A stretch of DNA of 20,195 bases, from positions 1 to 20,195 of IMG/VR virus record IMGVR_UViG_3300011113_000471; one strand, 5' to 3'. Positions 1 to 6,805 of the stretch are shown here, piece by piece; position 1 is the stretch's first letter; each line of letters starts with the position of its first letter. The notes beneath the pieces are model-generated. The model saw only the letters and a program-made list of their open reading frames with translations. It searched no databases and was not told the origin of the DNA. The position numbers and the translations under genes were made by a program. The stretch comes from a virus.

Positions 1-53
1 TCCTTCAGGTTCTCGGGAATTTCAACGCCTTTGGGGATGGTAAAAACCGGCAT
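1..53 (-). CDS. Start of a protein that runs off the left edge
   Basis: An ATG on the minus strand at position 53 opens a frame that stays open to the window edge and encodes MPVFTIPKGVEIPENLK. This reads like a genuine N-terminus. It lies just downstream of the terminator that ends the HNH gene, in the same leftward direction, so it is probably the next gene of the virion block. Only about 17 residues are visible and no function can be assigned. No clear SD is seen before the ATG. Confidence 0.5.
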   Translation of the reverse strand, partial: MPVFTIPKGVEIPENLK

Positions 54-89
54 GAAGGGAGCATCACTCCACGCTCAAACCTGTCAATC

Positions 90-125
90 AAAAACCCCCC
101 ACCAGCCTTTCGAGCCGATGAGGGG
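90..125 (-). terminator. Rho-independent terminator after the HNH gene
   Basis: Read on the minus strand, CCCCTCATCGGC can pair over 12 positions (including G-T wobbles) with GCTGGTGGGGGG across a 7-nt loop, and a run of five T follows directly. It lies downstream of the leftward HNH gene and before the next leftward start at 53. A second small hairpin (ACCACC/GGTGGT, 128-144) sits between this stem and the HNH stop. Confidence 0.7.
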
Positions 126-161
126 CTACCACCGTGATGGTGGTGTTAGTAGACAACCAAC

Positions 162-953
162 CTATGAGTCAACCGGGGCGACGATAGCGCATGGTTGGTC
201 AGCATCAACAGGAATCTTATCGCTCTTGATGATATTCTCAATCGCCTCCAACGGCTGAAGATTCGTCCAATGACTTAAGCCTTTGATTTCATCCGCGCTA
301 TTACCGCTGGCCAATGGAATCCGATGATCGACATGCCAATGCGAACCATAGTTTTCCCATGTCATCCCCGGTTTGAACTGCTTCTCCAAATGGCCGCGCA
401 GGAAGTCTGGCGTACACCCCACAATCTCAAACGTCGATCCGCGACGAGTCTTCTTGCTTCCAAGATACGCGCGGATTGAGCCGCGAATGGCATCACGAAG
501 TCTCAAGAACGGATCGTTGCGGCGACGTTCGCGGAGTTTGGACATAATCTTGTCCTTGTTGGCGTCTCGGTATTTCTTGTTCCACGCGCGCGATCTGTGG
601 CGGTTTTCCGCGCGGTATTCGTTGGCTTTTTGCTTTAGATGCTCAGCGTTTTCCTTTCGATACTGTTTGTTTATCTCAAGCATTCTTTCCTGATTTTCAG
701 CGTAGTATTCCTTTGCCTTTGCTTTGTAATACTCAGCGTTTTTGCGGTACTTCTCGGCCTGTTTGATGCGAATTCGTTCCGCATTCTCGACCACATACTT
801 GGCCAACTTCTCCTTCTCGTTCGCCACCTTCTCGGCGAAACGCTCTGGCGTCAGCCATTGATACCGCTTGTTTCCTTGGGAATCCTTCCAGGTGTAACCC
901 CAGCAGATCATTCCATCATCGCGTACGTCGCCACGTTTTGGTTCGTTGTCCAT
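162..953 (-). CDS. HNH endonuclease with coiled-coil N-terminal half
   Basis: The protein is 263 residues from the ATG at 953. A start further upstream at 992 would add 13 residues that do not look coding. After a short N-terminus comes a long Lys/Glu/Tyr/Asn-rich helical stretch with irregular heptad-like repeats (about residues 45-145), then a C-terminal HNH nuclease domain. The visible motif is HWHVDHRIPLAS, followed by HWTNLQPLEAIENIIKSDK, which supplies the second half of the beta-beta-alpha metal fold. Phage HNH proteins of this shape act as homing or nicking nucleases, or help packaging when next to terminase genes. Here the gene follows the capsid gene in the leftward block with its own terminator. 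The nuclease assignment is firm. The biological role (homing or packaging) is not. Confidence 0.85.
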   Translation of the reverse strand: MDNEPKRGDVRDDGMICWGYTWKDSQGNKRYQWLTPERFAEKVANEKEKLAKYVVENAERIRIKQAEKYRKNAEYYKAKAKEYYAENQERMLEINKQYRKENAEHLKQKANEYRAENRHRSRAWNKKYRDANKDKIMSKLRERRRNDPFLRLRDAIRGSIRAYLGSKKTRRGSTFEIVGCTPDFLRGHLEKQFKPGMTWENYGSHWHVDHRIPLASGNSADEIKGLSHWTNLQPLEAIENIIKSDKIPVDADQPCAIVAPVDS

Positions 954-990
954 GCGTGGTAAATATGGACTAAAAACTAACGATGGCAAC

Positions 991-1022
991 AAAAAATCCG
1001 CAAGTCTTTCGACCTGCGGATT
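991..1022 (-). terminator. Rho-independent terminator after the capsid-type gene
   Basis: AATCCGCA (995-1002) pairs with TGCGGATT (1015-1022), and GTC/GAC extend the stem past one mismatch to a TTTC loop. On the minus strand the stem is followed by a run of six T (991-996). It sits just past the stop of the leftward gene 1042-2289, so it should end that transcript before the HNH gene. Confidence 0.75.
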
Positions 1023-1041
1023 CTTGAGTTTTACTGGTATT

Positions 1042-2289
1042 TTACGAGCAAATCACAGTCGTGAGCGCGCCAGTGCAGCGGCGGAAGATGATCGTCATGC
1101 CCTGGTTAGTGAAGACGGGTTCGGGGGCATGAATGAACTCAGCATAGTGCTGACCCTTCTTCTCGAGCGGATCGGCGCAATCCACGTTGAGCTTGTAGGC
1201 ACCAGTCACCCACTGCCACTCGCCCATGTAGTTGGTCGGCAACCAGCTCAAGTCACCAACACGGTTCACAGGGCGAACGATGTGCGACTTGAACACATAC
1301 GGCGTGACGATGAACGCAGCCTCGTAAGGAGCGGTCGTCCAGCTCGGATTGACGCTGTAAACCGTACCCTTCGTGCCAGAAGCACTGGTGAACGGCTGAA
1401 CCAGCGTGTACTTGCCGCCGGCATAGGTGAAGCGGGGCGGGAACAGATTCGGCACATGCCGGAAGTTCTTGATGACCCGATTCGCACCAATGCGCTTGAG
1501 CAACTCCGCGCCGCTGCCGCTGCCCATCTCGGCATAGCGCAGATCATCGCGGAACGCAGGATTGTTCTGAGCGATGCGCTGGCTGGCTTCCAGTCCGATG
1601 TAGAGCGGGAACACCGGACCGTCGCTGCTGTAGCTGATGAAGCCAGAGCTGTCGGGGTTCGTCGCGCCATTGCGGATCAGCGTGGCGGCAGCGACATCCA
1701 GCATCTCCTGAGTCAGTTCCGAGGTGGACTGATTCAGAGCCTGACCGGTGCTAACGCCATCGATCCAGGGGAACTCATTCACACCAGCCGGAATCGTTTC
1801 GGTCTGGGTGAAGCTCGAATCGGCAATCGCCTTGATGGCGTACTTGGCGAAAATGTTCTGATAGCGAGTCTCCCAAGACCGCTGCGCGCGGATCGAGAGC
1901 TTCTCCAAGTACACCCGCAAGAACGCCTCGACGCGATGGTCGAAAGTCAGATCGTCCTTACACAGAAGCGGACCCTTCAGGGCGAACCGCTCAGGACTCC
2001 AGGTAACGGCATTGTAGCCGACCGGAACGTCGTTGTAGGTGACATCGCAAGCACCACCGTTGTCGCCCGGATTGCCGGACGCCAGCGTGATGGCGGACCA
2101 GGTTTCAGCCGCAGTCGGCTCGATGCTGGTCGTGGTGAACGAGGTCTGGGTCAGACCCGTACCCTGCGGATACTCGCCGCGCTCGATGAGGTTAAGCCAC
2201 ATCGAACGATACGATGCGCGCTTGTAAACGTCCTGCGCGAGCGACTCAGTAGCCACCGCAAAGGCGTTAAAGACATTAGGACAAGCCAT
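1042..2289 (-). CDS. Probable major capsid or other major structural protein
   Basis: The protein is 415 residues from the ATG at 2289 (MACPNVFNAFAVATES). A TTG at 2367 would add 26 unconvincing residues. It is rich in Asn, Thr, Pro and aromatic residues, with no signal peptide or membrane segment. The pattern around residues 90-150 (WSPERFALKGPLLCKDD, then a Leu-rich helix and SWETRYQNIFAKYA) resembles a family of environmental-phage proteins generally taken to be capsid proteins. The size suits a major capsid protein, and the gene is separately terminated, as highly expressed structural genes often are. This is a family-resemblance call from memory, with no catalytic motif to anchor it. A neck or minor structural protein is the main alternative. 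No strong SD precedes the ATG. A 456-residue rightward frame (946-2316) overlaps it antisense and is not credited. Confidence 0.6.
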   Translation of the reverse strand: MACPNVFNAFAVATESLAQDVYKRASYRSMWLNLIERGEYPQGTGLTQTSFTTTSIEPTAAETWSAITLASGNPGDNGGACDVTYNDVPVGYNAVTWSPERFALKGPLLCKDDLTFDHRVEAFLRVYLEKLSIRAQRSWETRYQNIFAKYAIKAIADSSFTQTETIPAGVNEFPWIDGVSTGQALNQSTSELTQEMLDVAAATLIRNGATNPDSSGFISYSSDGPVFPLYIGLEASQRIAQNNPAFRDDLRYAEMGSGSGAELLKRIGANRVIKNFRHVPNLFPPRFTYAGGKYTLVQPFTSASGTKGTVYSVNPSWTTAPYEAAFIVTPYVFKSHIVRPVNRVGDLSWLPTNYMGEWQWVTGAYKLNVDCADPLEKKGQHYAEFIHAPEPVFTNQGMTIIFRRCTGALTTVICS

Positions 2290-2325
2290 GAGATTATGAA
2301 ATTTAACCGACGTTAGACCGACATT

Positions 2326-2505
2326 ATGGCTGGCCATCCATCCACCACACGGTGGCCGATTATCCAACCTGCTGCTGCATGCGGAGTGTCATTGCCGCTT
2401 AGACGGTTTGCATTTGCTGACCAAGCGAATGCCCTGCTTAAGGTCGTTACGCGGGATGGAGCGATAGAAACGCTTATCGCGTCAATTAAAATGTGGCGTC
2501 CATAG
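2326..2505 (+). CDS. Possible 59-residue protein antisense in the capsid-gene leader
   Basis: The 196-bp gap between two leftward genes contains a rightward ATG-to-TAG frame of 59 codons. Its C-terminal half reads plausibly (RRFAFADQANALLKVV, then GAIETLIASIKMWRP). It ends 20 nt inside the 3' end of the nuclease gene on the other strand. No SD or promoter is evident, and its orientation is opposite to its neighbours, so it may be chance. No leftward gene was found in this gap. Confidence 0.2.
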   Translation: MAGHPSTTRWPIIQPAAACGVSLPLRRFAFADQANALLKVVTRDGAIETLIASIKMWRP

Positions 2506-3016
2506 GGTTGGCCACCAGCTCCGATTGGGTGGCGACATAAGATCGATAACCCTTGATCGTCTCGATCCGATGCGGGGCGATGATTATCTCACGGGCTATC
2601 ATTCCGCGATAGGTGTACGGACCGGGGAAAGTACCCGTCATCAGCACATAGAAATCAATCGCGCTCGTTTTCACGCTGTCCTTCCTAGCATCCACAAGCA
2701 GCTTTCCAGTCTCATACTTGGTCGTCTTCACATCGATGCGATATCCCGGCGGCGGCGGGATTGTCGCGTCGTAGAACGGATGCGGGGGTGGGCGGTCGGT
2801 ATCCAGATCGGGATACACATTGAACAAGCGACAGAAAGCAATCTCACCAGCTATCCCCTCCAAATCCACCGTCAACGGCGACTCCGCGCTGATCTTCAGA
2901 TTCGCCACATTGAAATGGCGATTGTTGCCGTTGCGATGCTTAGCGACAAAGTGGGCCAGCTTCTGCTCGCAGTAGGTGAGAGTAATAGTTTGACCAATTT
3001 CAATTTTATTTAGCAT
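2486..3016 (-). CDS. PD-(D/E)XK-type nuclease-like protein
   Basis: The protein is 176 residues from the ATG at 3016. A TTG at 3022 could add two residues. The fold signature is an early helix with Glu (LEGIAGEIAFCRLF, about residues 52-65), an Asp (FYDATIPPPP), then YRIDVKTTKYETGKLLVD, whose D-x-K gives the catalytic strand, followed by DFYVLMTG and a later hydrophobic strand. This order (E, D, DxK) is typical of PD-(D/E)XK nucleases of phages and restriction systems. Substrate and role are unknown. A processing or Holliday-junction-type function, or host-DNA degradation, are options. It lies between the HTH protein and the capsid gene in the leftward block. Its upstream spacer holds short direct repeats that may regulate it. 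Confidence 0.65.
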   Translation of the reverse strand: MLNKIEIGQTITLTYCEQKLAHFVAKHRNGNNRHFNVANLKISAESPLTVDLEGIAGEIAFCRLFNVYPDLDTDRPPPHPFYDATIPPPPGYRIDVKTTKYETGKLLVDARKDSVKTSAIDFYVLMTGTFPGPYTYRGMIAREIIIAPHRIETIKGYRSYVATQSELVANPMDATF

Positions 3017-3078
3017 GGTCAAAAAGGCGGAAAATTTTTGAGGGGGGTATCGTAAACGAAGCCCACCCGCAAAGGGGG

Positions 3079-3116
3079 TGCCAGTCTCCCTGCCAGCGTT
3101 CGCCTTTCCCTGCCAG
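3079..3116. repeat. Short direct repeats TCCCTGCCAG, 20 bp apart
   Basis: TCCCTGCCAG occurs at 3087-3096 and again at 3107-3116, exactly 20 bp apart, with a third TGCCAG at 3079-3084. They lie 63-100 bp upstream of the leftward nuclease start. Two-turn spacing is compatible with a protein-binding site, but no binding protein is known. Confidence 0.4.
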
Positions 3117-3142
3117 AAAACAATCCTTTTCCTTCGGCCGTT

Positions 3143-3173
3143 ACATAAGTTTCCCTTATGTCACCCATAAGTT
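3143..3173. repeat. AT-rich inverted and direct repeat (ACATAAG/CTTATGT)
   Basis: ACATAAG (3143-3149) and CTTATGT (3155-3161) form a perfect 7-bp inverted repeat around a 5-nt centre. CATAAGTT occurs at 3144-3151 and again at 3166-3173, running into the palindrome GTTAAC. It lies between the HTH gene and the nuclease gene, both leftward. The stem is too AT-rich for a terminator and no T-run follows, so an operator is more likely. Confidence 0.4.
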
Positions 3174-3201
3174 AACGAATGACGCACAAGATGTGTTATG
3201 T

Positions 3202-3648
3202 TCACTTGATTTCCGGCTCACCCTGGACCTGGACCTCAACCGAGTTCCTATCCGGCAATGCCCCGAGAATATTGACGCTGACAGACGGTGCTTCCCCAGT
3301 TTCGGCCCAACCAAAGGTCAACGCGCTACGTTTCGCGACGCTCGCAAGGATCGTCTCGCGAACACTTTCGTCCTTTATCCCTTCCAAAACGTAGCCTTCG
3401 ACTCTTTCAAGCGTTGAAGCAGCATCGGCCGCAAGCTTGTTTCGAACCAAAGCGGAGAGGCTTTCTAAAGAAACCGTTTCTTTAGAGGAAACCGTGTTCC
3501 TCAACTCCTTCCTAACCTTAGGCAATCCTTCCCTAGAGGCTTTGGACAATAGAGTTGACTGATTCAATCCCAAGTCGTCTGCAATCGCTTTCCAAGTCTT
3601 ACCCGCAAGGTAGAGGCTCTTTGCTTTCGTCCATTGCTCTGCTTTCAT
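3202..3648 (-). CDS. HTH DNA-binding protein, possibly small terminase subunit
   Basis: The protein is 148 residues if translation starts at the ATG at 3648 (MKAEQWTKAKSLYLAGKTWK). A GTG at 3708 would add 20 residues. Residues about 5-42 form a clear helix-turn-helix: a first helix (QWTKAKSLYLAG), then TWKAIADDLGLNQSTLLSKASREG. This opening, followed by a helical middle and a variable C-terminus, is the usual architecture of small terminase subunits, which bind the packaging site. It is the first leftward gene of the virion block and sits next to tandem repeats that could be its binding site. However, the next gene is not a large terminase, so a transcription regulator remains possible. Confidence 0.55.
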   Translation of the reverse strand: MKAEQWTKAKSLYLAGKTWKAIADDLGLNQSTLLSKASREGLPKVRKELRNTVSSKETVSLESLSALVRNKLAADAASTLERVEGYVLEGIKDESVRETILASVAKRSALTFGWAETGEAPSVSVNILGALPDRNSVEVQVQGEPEIK

Positions 3649-3684
3649 CTCCCCTACCTTGCAATCCAAGGTAGCCTTTCGCAA

Positions 3685-3762
3685 TCCCTCGTTTTCCAAT
3701 CCTGACACTGTCTAAATCCCAGTCGTTTTCCCTCGTTTTCCTAAGGTTTTCCCTCGTTTTCC
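3685..3762. repeat. 21-bp tandem repeats in the divergent spacer
   Basis: Two adjacent 21-bp units (3721-3741 and 3742-3762) share the 17-bp core GTTTTCCCTCGTTTTCC. A partial copy, TCCCTCGTTTTCC, lies at 3685-3697. They sit between the leftward HTH gene and the rightward early operon. The 21-bp period places every copy on the same DNA face, as expected for an operator or a packaging recognition site. Confidence 0.6.
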
Positions 3763-3792
3763 ACTCAATCAAAACTTTTTAAAACTTTTTCT

Positions 3793-3821
3793 TTGACTCT
3801 TTCCACCCTCCACCCTAGTCT
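3793..3821 (+). promoter_or_regulatory. Weak rightward promoter candidate
   Basis: TTGACT (3793-3798) is followed after 17 bp by TAGTCT (3816-3821). The -35 match is good and the -10 match is poor. It lies just downstream of the repeat AAAACTTTTTAAAACTTTTT (3771-3790) and 130 bp before the first early gene, where a promoter for the rightward block is expected. This is inference from position. Confidence 0.25.
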
Positions 3822-3950
3822 GTCTGTCGTGAACCAAAACTTGCGTCAAAAACTCGCCTCTCTCGCTTTCCAATGCCTTGCCTATGCTGCCCTTGGCCTT
3901 TTCGCCTTTTGGTTCTTTGTCGTCTCTCAATTCTAAACCCATCAAATCCC

Positions 3951-4616
3951 ATGAACGTCCATTTAACCCTAAAGTCCGCAAACGCGAAAACCGGGCCTAT
4001 TCCGGTTTCCACCTCATCATCCGTCACTTGTGCCGACGACTGCCCTTTCAAAGCGAAAGGTTGTTACGCTAAGGGCGGACCGCTTGCCCTTCACTGGTCT
4101 AAGGTAACCTCAGGCGAGCGTGGCATCGATTGGCAATCCTTCATCAAACAAGTCCGCGCTTTCCCGGCCGGGCAGTTGTGGCGACATAATCAGGCCGGAG
4201 ATTTGCCCGGTATCGGCAACGCAATTGACGCAACCGCCCTTTCGCAATTGACGGCCGCAAACGAAGGAAAGCGCGGTTTTACCTATACGCACAAGCCACC
4301 GACGGGCAGCAATCTGTCCGCCCTGCGCGCAGCAAATGCGGCCGGATTTGTTGTCAATCTGTCCGCCAATTCCGTCAGTCATGCCGACACCCTTGCCAAG
4401 CTTGGCCTTCCGGTTGCGGCCGTTGTCCCTCAGGAAAGCCCGGACCGTTTCACGACACCCGAAGGAAACCGAGTTGTCGTCTGTCCGGCCCAAAGGGTTG
4501 ACGGTATTTCCTGCGACAAGTGCCGATTGTGCGCGAAAGGCAACCGTGGCTTCATCATCGGTTTTAAACCACACGGCGCAGGCTCAAAGGCAGTCAATCA
4601 AATCGCGAGCAATTGA
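3951..4616 (+). CDS. Conserved phage protein with two cysteine clusters (DUF7227-like)
   Basis: The protein is 221 residues from the ATG at 3951. The open frame extends upstream to 3873, but that part is Pro/Leu/Cys-rich and unlike the family. The N-terminus LTLKSANAKTGPIPVST is followed by a cluster with C27, C31 and C38 (CADDCPFKAKGCYA) and the block GPLALHWSKVTSGERG. Near the C-terminus is a second cluster, C178, C188, C191 and C194 (SCDKCRLC). From memory this is a common phage protein family of unknown function, I believe DUF7227. The cysteines could bind zinc or an iron-sulfur cluster, and I infer no reaction. It opens the rightward early operon. The start is preceded by CATCAAATC and not by an SD. 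Confidence 0.75.
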   Translation: MNVHLTLKSANAKTGPIPVSTSSSVTCADDCPFKAKGCYAKGGPLALHWSKVTSGERGIDWQSFIKQVRAFPAGQLWRHNQAGDLPGIGNAIDATALSQLTAANEGKRGFTYTHKPPTGSNLSALRAANAAGFVVNLSANSVSHADTLAKLGLPVAAVVPQESPDRFTTPEGNRVVVCPAQRVDGISCDKCRLCAKGNRGFIIGFKPHGAGSKAVNQIASN

Positions 4617-4671
4617 CGGTTCGTGCCGGACCGTGCGAAAGCGCGGTTCGTGACGTGCTTTCAATTCAAAC

Positions 4672-4691
4672 CATCAAATCAAATCAAATCC
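4672..4691 (+). promoter_or_regulatory. CATCAAATC leader in place of a Shine-Dalgarno
   Basis: CATCAAATC followed by two more AAATC-type steps ends one base before the ATG at 4692. The same 9-mer precedes the ATGs at 3951 (3940-3948), 4952 (4941-4949) and 5569 (5553-5561), 2-7 nt from the start. A relaxed form, CATCAAAACCC, precedes an ATG at 8866. None of these starts has a GGAGG-type SD. Confidence 0.5.
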
Positions 4692-4925
4692 ATGACCAAC
4701 AAATACCCCGGCCAATGCGTCCAATGCCATGAATACGTTCCCGCTGGCCTTGGCACCGTAACGAAACGCAACCGCGCATGGCGCATAGATTGCAACGCAT
4801 GCACCGGCCGCATGCCTGAGGACTCCGGCCTAGTCTGTGTCCGCGCGTCATCCGGTTGGACAGGCGCCAGGAATGCGCGCGGCCGTTGTGAAGACGCTCC
4901 GTGCTGCGGTTGCTGCTCTTTCTAA
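4692..4925 (+). CDS. Cys-rich small zinc-ribbon protein
   Basis: The protein is 77 residues from the ATG at 4692. An upstream in-frame start at 4623 lies before the CATCAAATC leader and is not favoured. C9/C12 and C34/C37 form a CxxC...CxxC zinc ribbon (CVQCHEYV and DCNACTG) with a basic KRNRAWR strand between them. The tail adds C49, C66, C71, C72, C74 and C75, ending APCCGCCSF, which is unusual for a plain zinc ribbon. It may bind nucleic acid or a protein partner. It follows the DUF7227-like gene, which is also Cys-rich, so the two may work together. No specific function can be assigned. Confidence 0.65.
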   Translation: MTNKYPGQCVQCHEYVPAGLGTVTKRNRAWRIDCNACTGRMPEDSGLVCVRASSGWTGARNARGRCEDAPCCGCCSF

Positions 4926-4951
4926 ACCTTAACCCATACGCATCAAATCCT

Positions 4952-5371
4952 ATGGCAACCCTAAGCAAAAACGGCCGCGAACTTGCGCGCTTCGATCAGC
5001 TCAAAGCCTCTTATTCCATTCGTTCAAACGGTAAAATACTTCGAAACGAGGGTTTTGGCTGGAAAGTCTGCACCCTTAAGGAAGGCTGGACGCTGGAAAC
5101 CTTTCGCGCGCGCCTTGAACAAATCGAATCGAAGGTGTCCGAATCATACCGCATTTACCGCGCGGCCGTCCAAGCGGAATTCCCGCTCCCTGTCCGTTGG
5201 CAATATCTTACCCTGTCCGATTTACTGGGCGACGACCTAGACGGCATTTATTCCGATTTACAAGACCGCCACATTTACACCGATTTGGACACGCTGCGCG
5301 AACTTCACGACCTGCATCAATCCTATCGCGCGGAATTCGAAGCGCGCAAAACGGGAAAGGTTATCGCGTGA
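4952..5371 (+). CDS. Hypothetical early protein
   Basis: The protein is 139 residues from the ATG at 4952, which is placed by the CATCAAATC leader two bases upstream. A longer frame from 4901 would begin inside the previous gene. The N-terminal third is basic and beta-like (SYSIRSNGKILRNEGFGWKV). The rest is helical and acidic, with a possible short coiled coil (ARLEQIESKVSESYRIYRAA). No motif is recognised. Its stop overlaps the GTG of the next gene by 4 nt, implying coupled translation. It lies in the GCGCGC-rich part of the early operon. Confidence 0.65.
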   Translation: MATLSKNGRELARFDQLKASYSIRSNGKILRNEGFGWKVCTLKEGWTLETFRARLEQIESKVSESYRIYRAAVQAEFPLPVRWQYLTLSDLLGDDLDGIYSDLQDRHIYTDLDTLRELHDLHQSYRAEFEARKTGKVIA

Positions 5372-5550
5372 AACTTGTGGAATTCCTTCGCGCGCGCGCC
5401 TTCGAAGAGCCTTTCGTCATGCATGCCGAAAAGTGGCAATTTGTAACAGTCCGCCGCGCGGACGGTGCGGAAGACATCGGCGTTTACCGCTTTGCAACGG
5501 ACTTGTGTTACGACTACGCGGACTTTCGCGCGCACTTCAACCTACAGTAA
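5368..5550 (+). CDS. Small hypothetical early protein
   Basis: The protein is 60 residues from a GTG at 5368 that overlaps the preceding stop as GTGA. The open frame reaches back to 5197, but the extra sequence is Arg/Pro-rich shadow sequence. The protein (starting MKLVEFLRARAFEEPF) contains a compact alternating strand pattern and an aromatic C-terminus (DLCYDYADFRAHF). The 4-nt overlap is the main evidence for this start. Function is unknown. Confidence 0.55.
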   Translation: MKLVEFLRARAFEEPFVMHAEKWQFVTVRRADGAEDIGVYRFATDLCYDYADFRAHFNLQ

Positions 5551-5568
5551 ATCATCAAATCAAACCAT

Positions 5569-5781
5569 ATGGCATCAATCCAACGCATAGAAACTGCCGT
5601 TTCAAACCTCATCAACGGAAACCTCACGGATGCGCGCAAATCCGCGCGCGGACTGTCGTATTCTGACATATTCGATTGGCTGACAGGCTCTGTCGGCTGG
5701 TCTGAAAACCGTTCGCGCGCATACGCGGACTACCTGAAAAACCGCATCGATTTCCGCTCATTCTGCGAAACCTCCAAATAA
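5569..5781 (+). CDS. Small hypothetical helical protein
   Basis: The protein is 70 residues (MASIQRIETAVSNLINGNLT start) and predicted all-helical. The block DARKSARGLSYSDIFDWLTGSVGW is reminiscent of small phage helical proteins, but no family is recognised. The ATG lies 7 nt after a CATCAAATC motif. The gene is 18 nt after the previous stop and 7 nt before the next start, so it belongs to the same operon. Confidence 0.6.
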   Translation: MASIQRIETAVSNLINGNLTDARKSARGLSYSDIFDWLTGSVGWSENRSRAYADYLKNRIDFRSFCETSK

Positions 5782-5788
5782 ACCATCC

Positions 5789-6124
5789 ATGCAATCCACA
5801 ATCGAAACCTTCCGCGCGCTTGAATCCGACGGCCAAGTCCGCCTCCGCGCGCTTCCCGAAACCGAATCGTATTTCGACGTTTACGGCGAGCCGGATTCCC
5901 CAGAGGAACGACAGGAAATCATCGACCAGATAGAGCGGAGCGGATGCTGGTTTGTCATCTCCGAATATTTCGCGGACGGAGAATGGCATCATGCCGATTC
6001 TGTCGGAATGTGCGTTGGATACGAAAACCCGCTCAATCCTGCGGAGAACTGCTACATCGAAGACCTCATGCGGTCCGCAATCCGCGCGCACGAGATGTTG
6101 TCAACGGAAGGTGCGATGATCTAG
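5789..6124 (+). CDS. Hypothetical acidic early protein
   Basis: The protein is 111 residues and strongly acidic. It starts with a helix (MQSTIETFRALESDG), then a strand-rich middle with WFVISEYFADGEWHHADSVG, and a helical C-terminus. The middle resembles a small alpha/beta fold, but no known motif is visible. The first base of the ATG is preceded by AACCATCC and not by an SD. It follows the previous gene by 7 nt. A 71-bp spacer after it has a weak hairpin (TTCGC/GCGAA, 6149-6167). Confidence 0.6.
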   Translation: MQSTIETFRALESDGQVRLRALPETESYFDVYGEPDSPEERQEIIDQIERSGCWFVISEYFADGEWHHADSVGMCVGYENPLNPAENCYIEDLMRSAIRAHEMLSTEGAMI

Positions 6125-6195
6125 GACCGGCCCATCCTCCGCGCTTCATTCGCAAGAGTGGAGCGAAAGGGTAGGCCACCTATCCGCATCTAAGC

Positions 6196-6798
6196 ATGAA
6201 AACCATTCACCAAGTCATCCACGAAATCCAATTCTTTGACCCCGCCGTTCGCGCATTTGACGCGCATGATCTTCCGCAATCGGTCCGCGCCTATCTGCAC
6301 AACAAATATCCCATGGACGCGCGCCTGACGGACGATGAGCAACAACTCATTGAAGTCTCTTTCGAACCGTTCGCGGACAATCTCCGCGAAGTATTTCAGG
6401 ACGACCCTCGCCCGGATGCGACTCGGTTTTACCTGTTCGACGACCTCAGTCTTTACGTCCGCACTAATGCCGGACCGGAATTATGGGCTGACGCGCAGGT
6501 TTTCGTTGTGGAGCGAATTCTCCCGCGCATGCGCCTTTCGCGCCTGGAGGCTGATTTGATGCGTGAAATCGGCATGGACGATCAGGTCAACGAGGTCCGC
6601 GACGACTTTTTCTCCGCCTTCGCGCATGTTCTCCATCGCGACTGCGGCATTCCGCACTGCGACGCGCGCGAACATTGGAACGCCTTTTCCCGACAACTCT
6701 CGGACTCCGCGTGCGAGTCAATCGTCCTGGGCGGCGGCGAGTCTGGCCGCGCGGAAGGCCTTCGGTTCGCGTCGGAATACAGCGTCAGCAACGCCTGA
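6196..6798 (+). CDS. Hypothetical early protein
   Basis: The protein is 200 residues and the largest unknown of the early block. It is acidic and mostly helical (EIQFFDPAVRAFDAHDLP, then LTDDEQQLIEVSFEPFADNL). It has an aromatic middle (RFYLFDDLSLYVRT) and a Cys/His segment (HRDCGIPHCDAREHW) that could hold a metal but is not a standard finger. The Gly-rich stretch LGGGESGRAEGLRF near the C-terminus is probably a loop. No family is recognised. The start has no SD. It is followed after 7 nt by the next gene. Confidence 0.65.
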   Translation: MKTIHQVIHEIQFFDPAVRAFDAHDLPQSVRAYLHNKYPMDARLTDDEQQLIEVSFEPFADNLREVFQDDPRPDATRFYLFDDLSLYVRTNAGPELWADAQVFVVERILPRMRLSRLEADLMREIGMDDQVNEVRDDFFSAFAHVLHRDCGIPHCDAREHWNAFSRQLSDSACESIVLGGGESGRAEGLRFASEYSVSNA

Positions 6799-6805
6799 AA
6801 ACACC

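Noticed and set aside
946-2316. 456-residue rightward open frame
   Set aside because: It is antisense to the structural-protein gene, is Arg/Leu-rich with no recognisable motif, and runs through the minus-strand terminator at 991-1022. The leftward frame reads like a folded protein.
2525-3013. 162-residue rightward frame
   Set aside because: Antisense shadow of the PD-(D/E)XK gene, which has an ordered set of catalytic motifs in the leftward frame.
3649-3708. GTG start of the HTH gene
   Set aside because: It adds 20 residues with no family match. The ATG at 3648 directly precedes the HTH. Not fully excluded.
3873-3950. Upstream extension of the DUF7227-like gene
   Set aside because: The extra 26 residues are Cys/Pro/Leu-rich and unlike the family start, and the CATCAAATC leader points to 3951.
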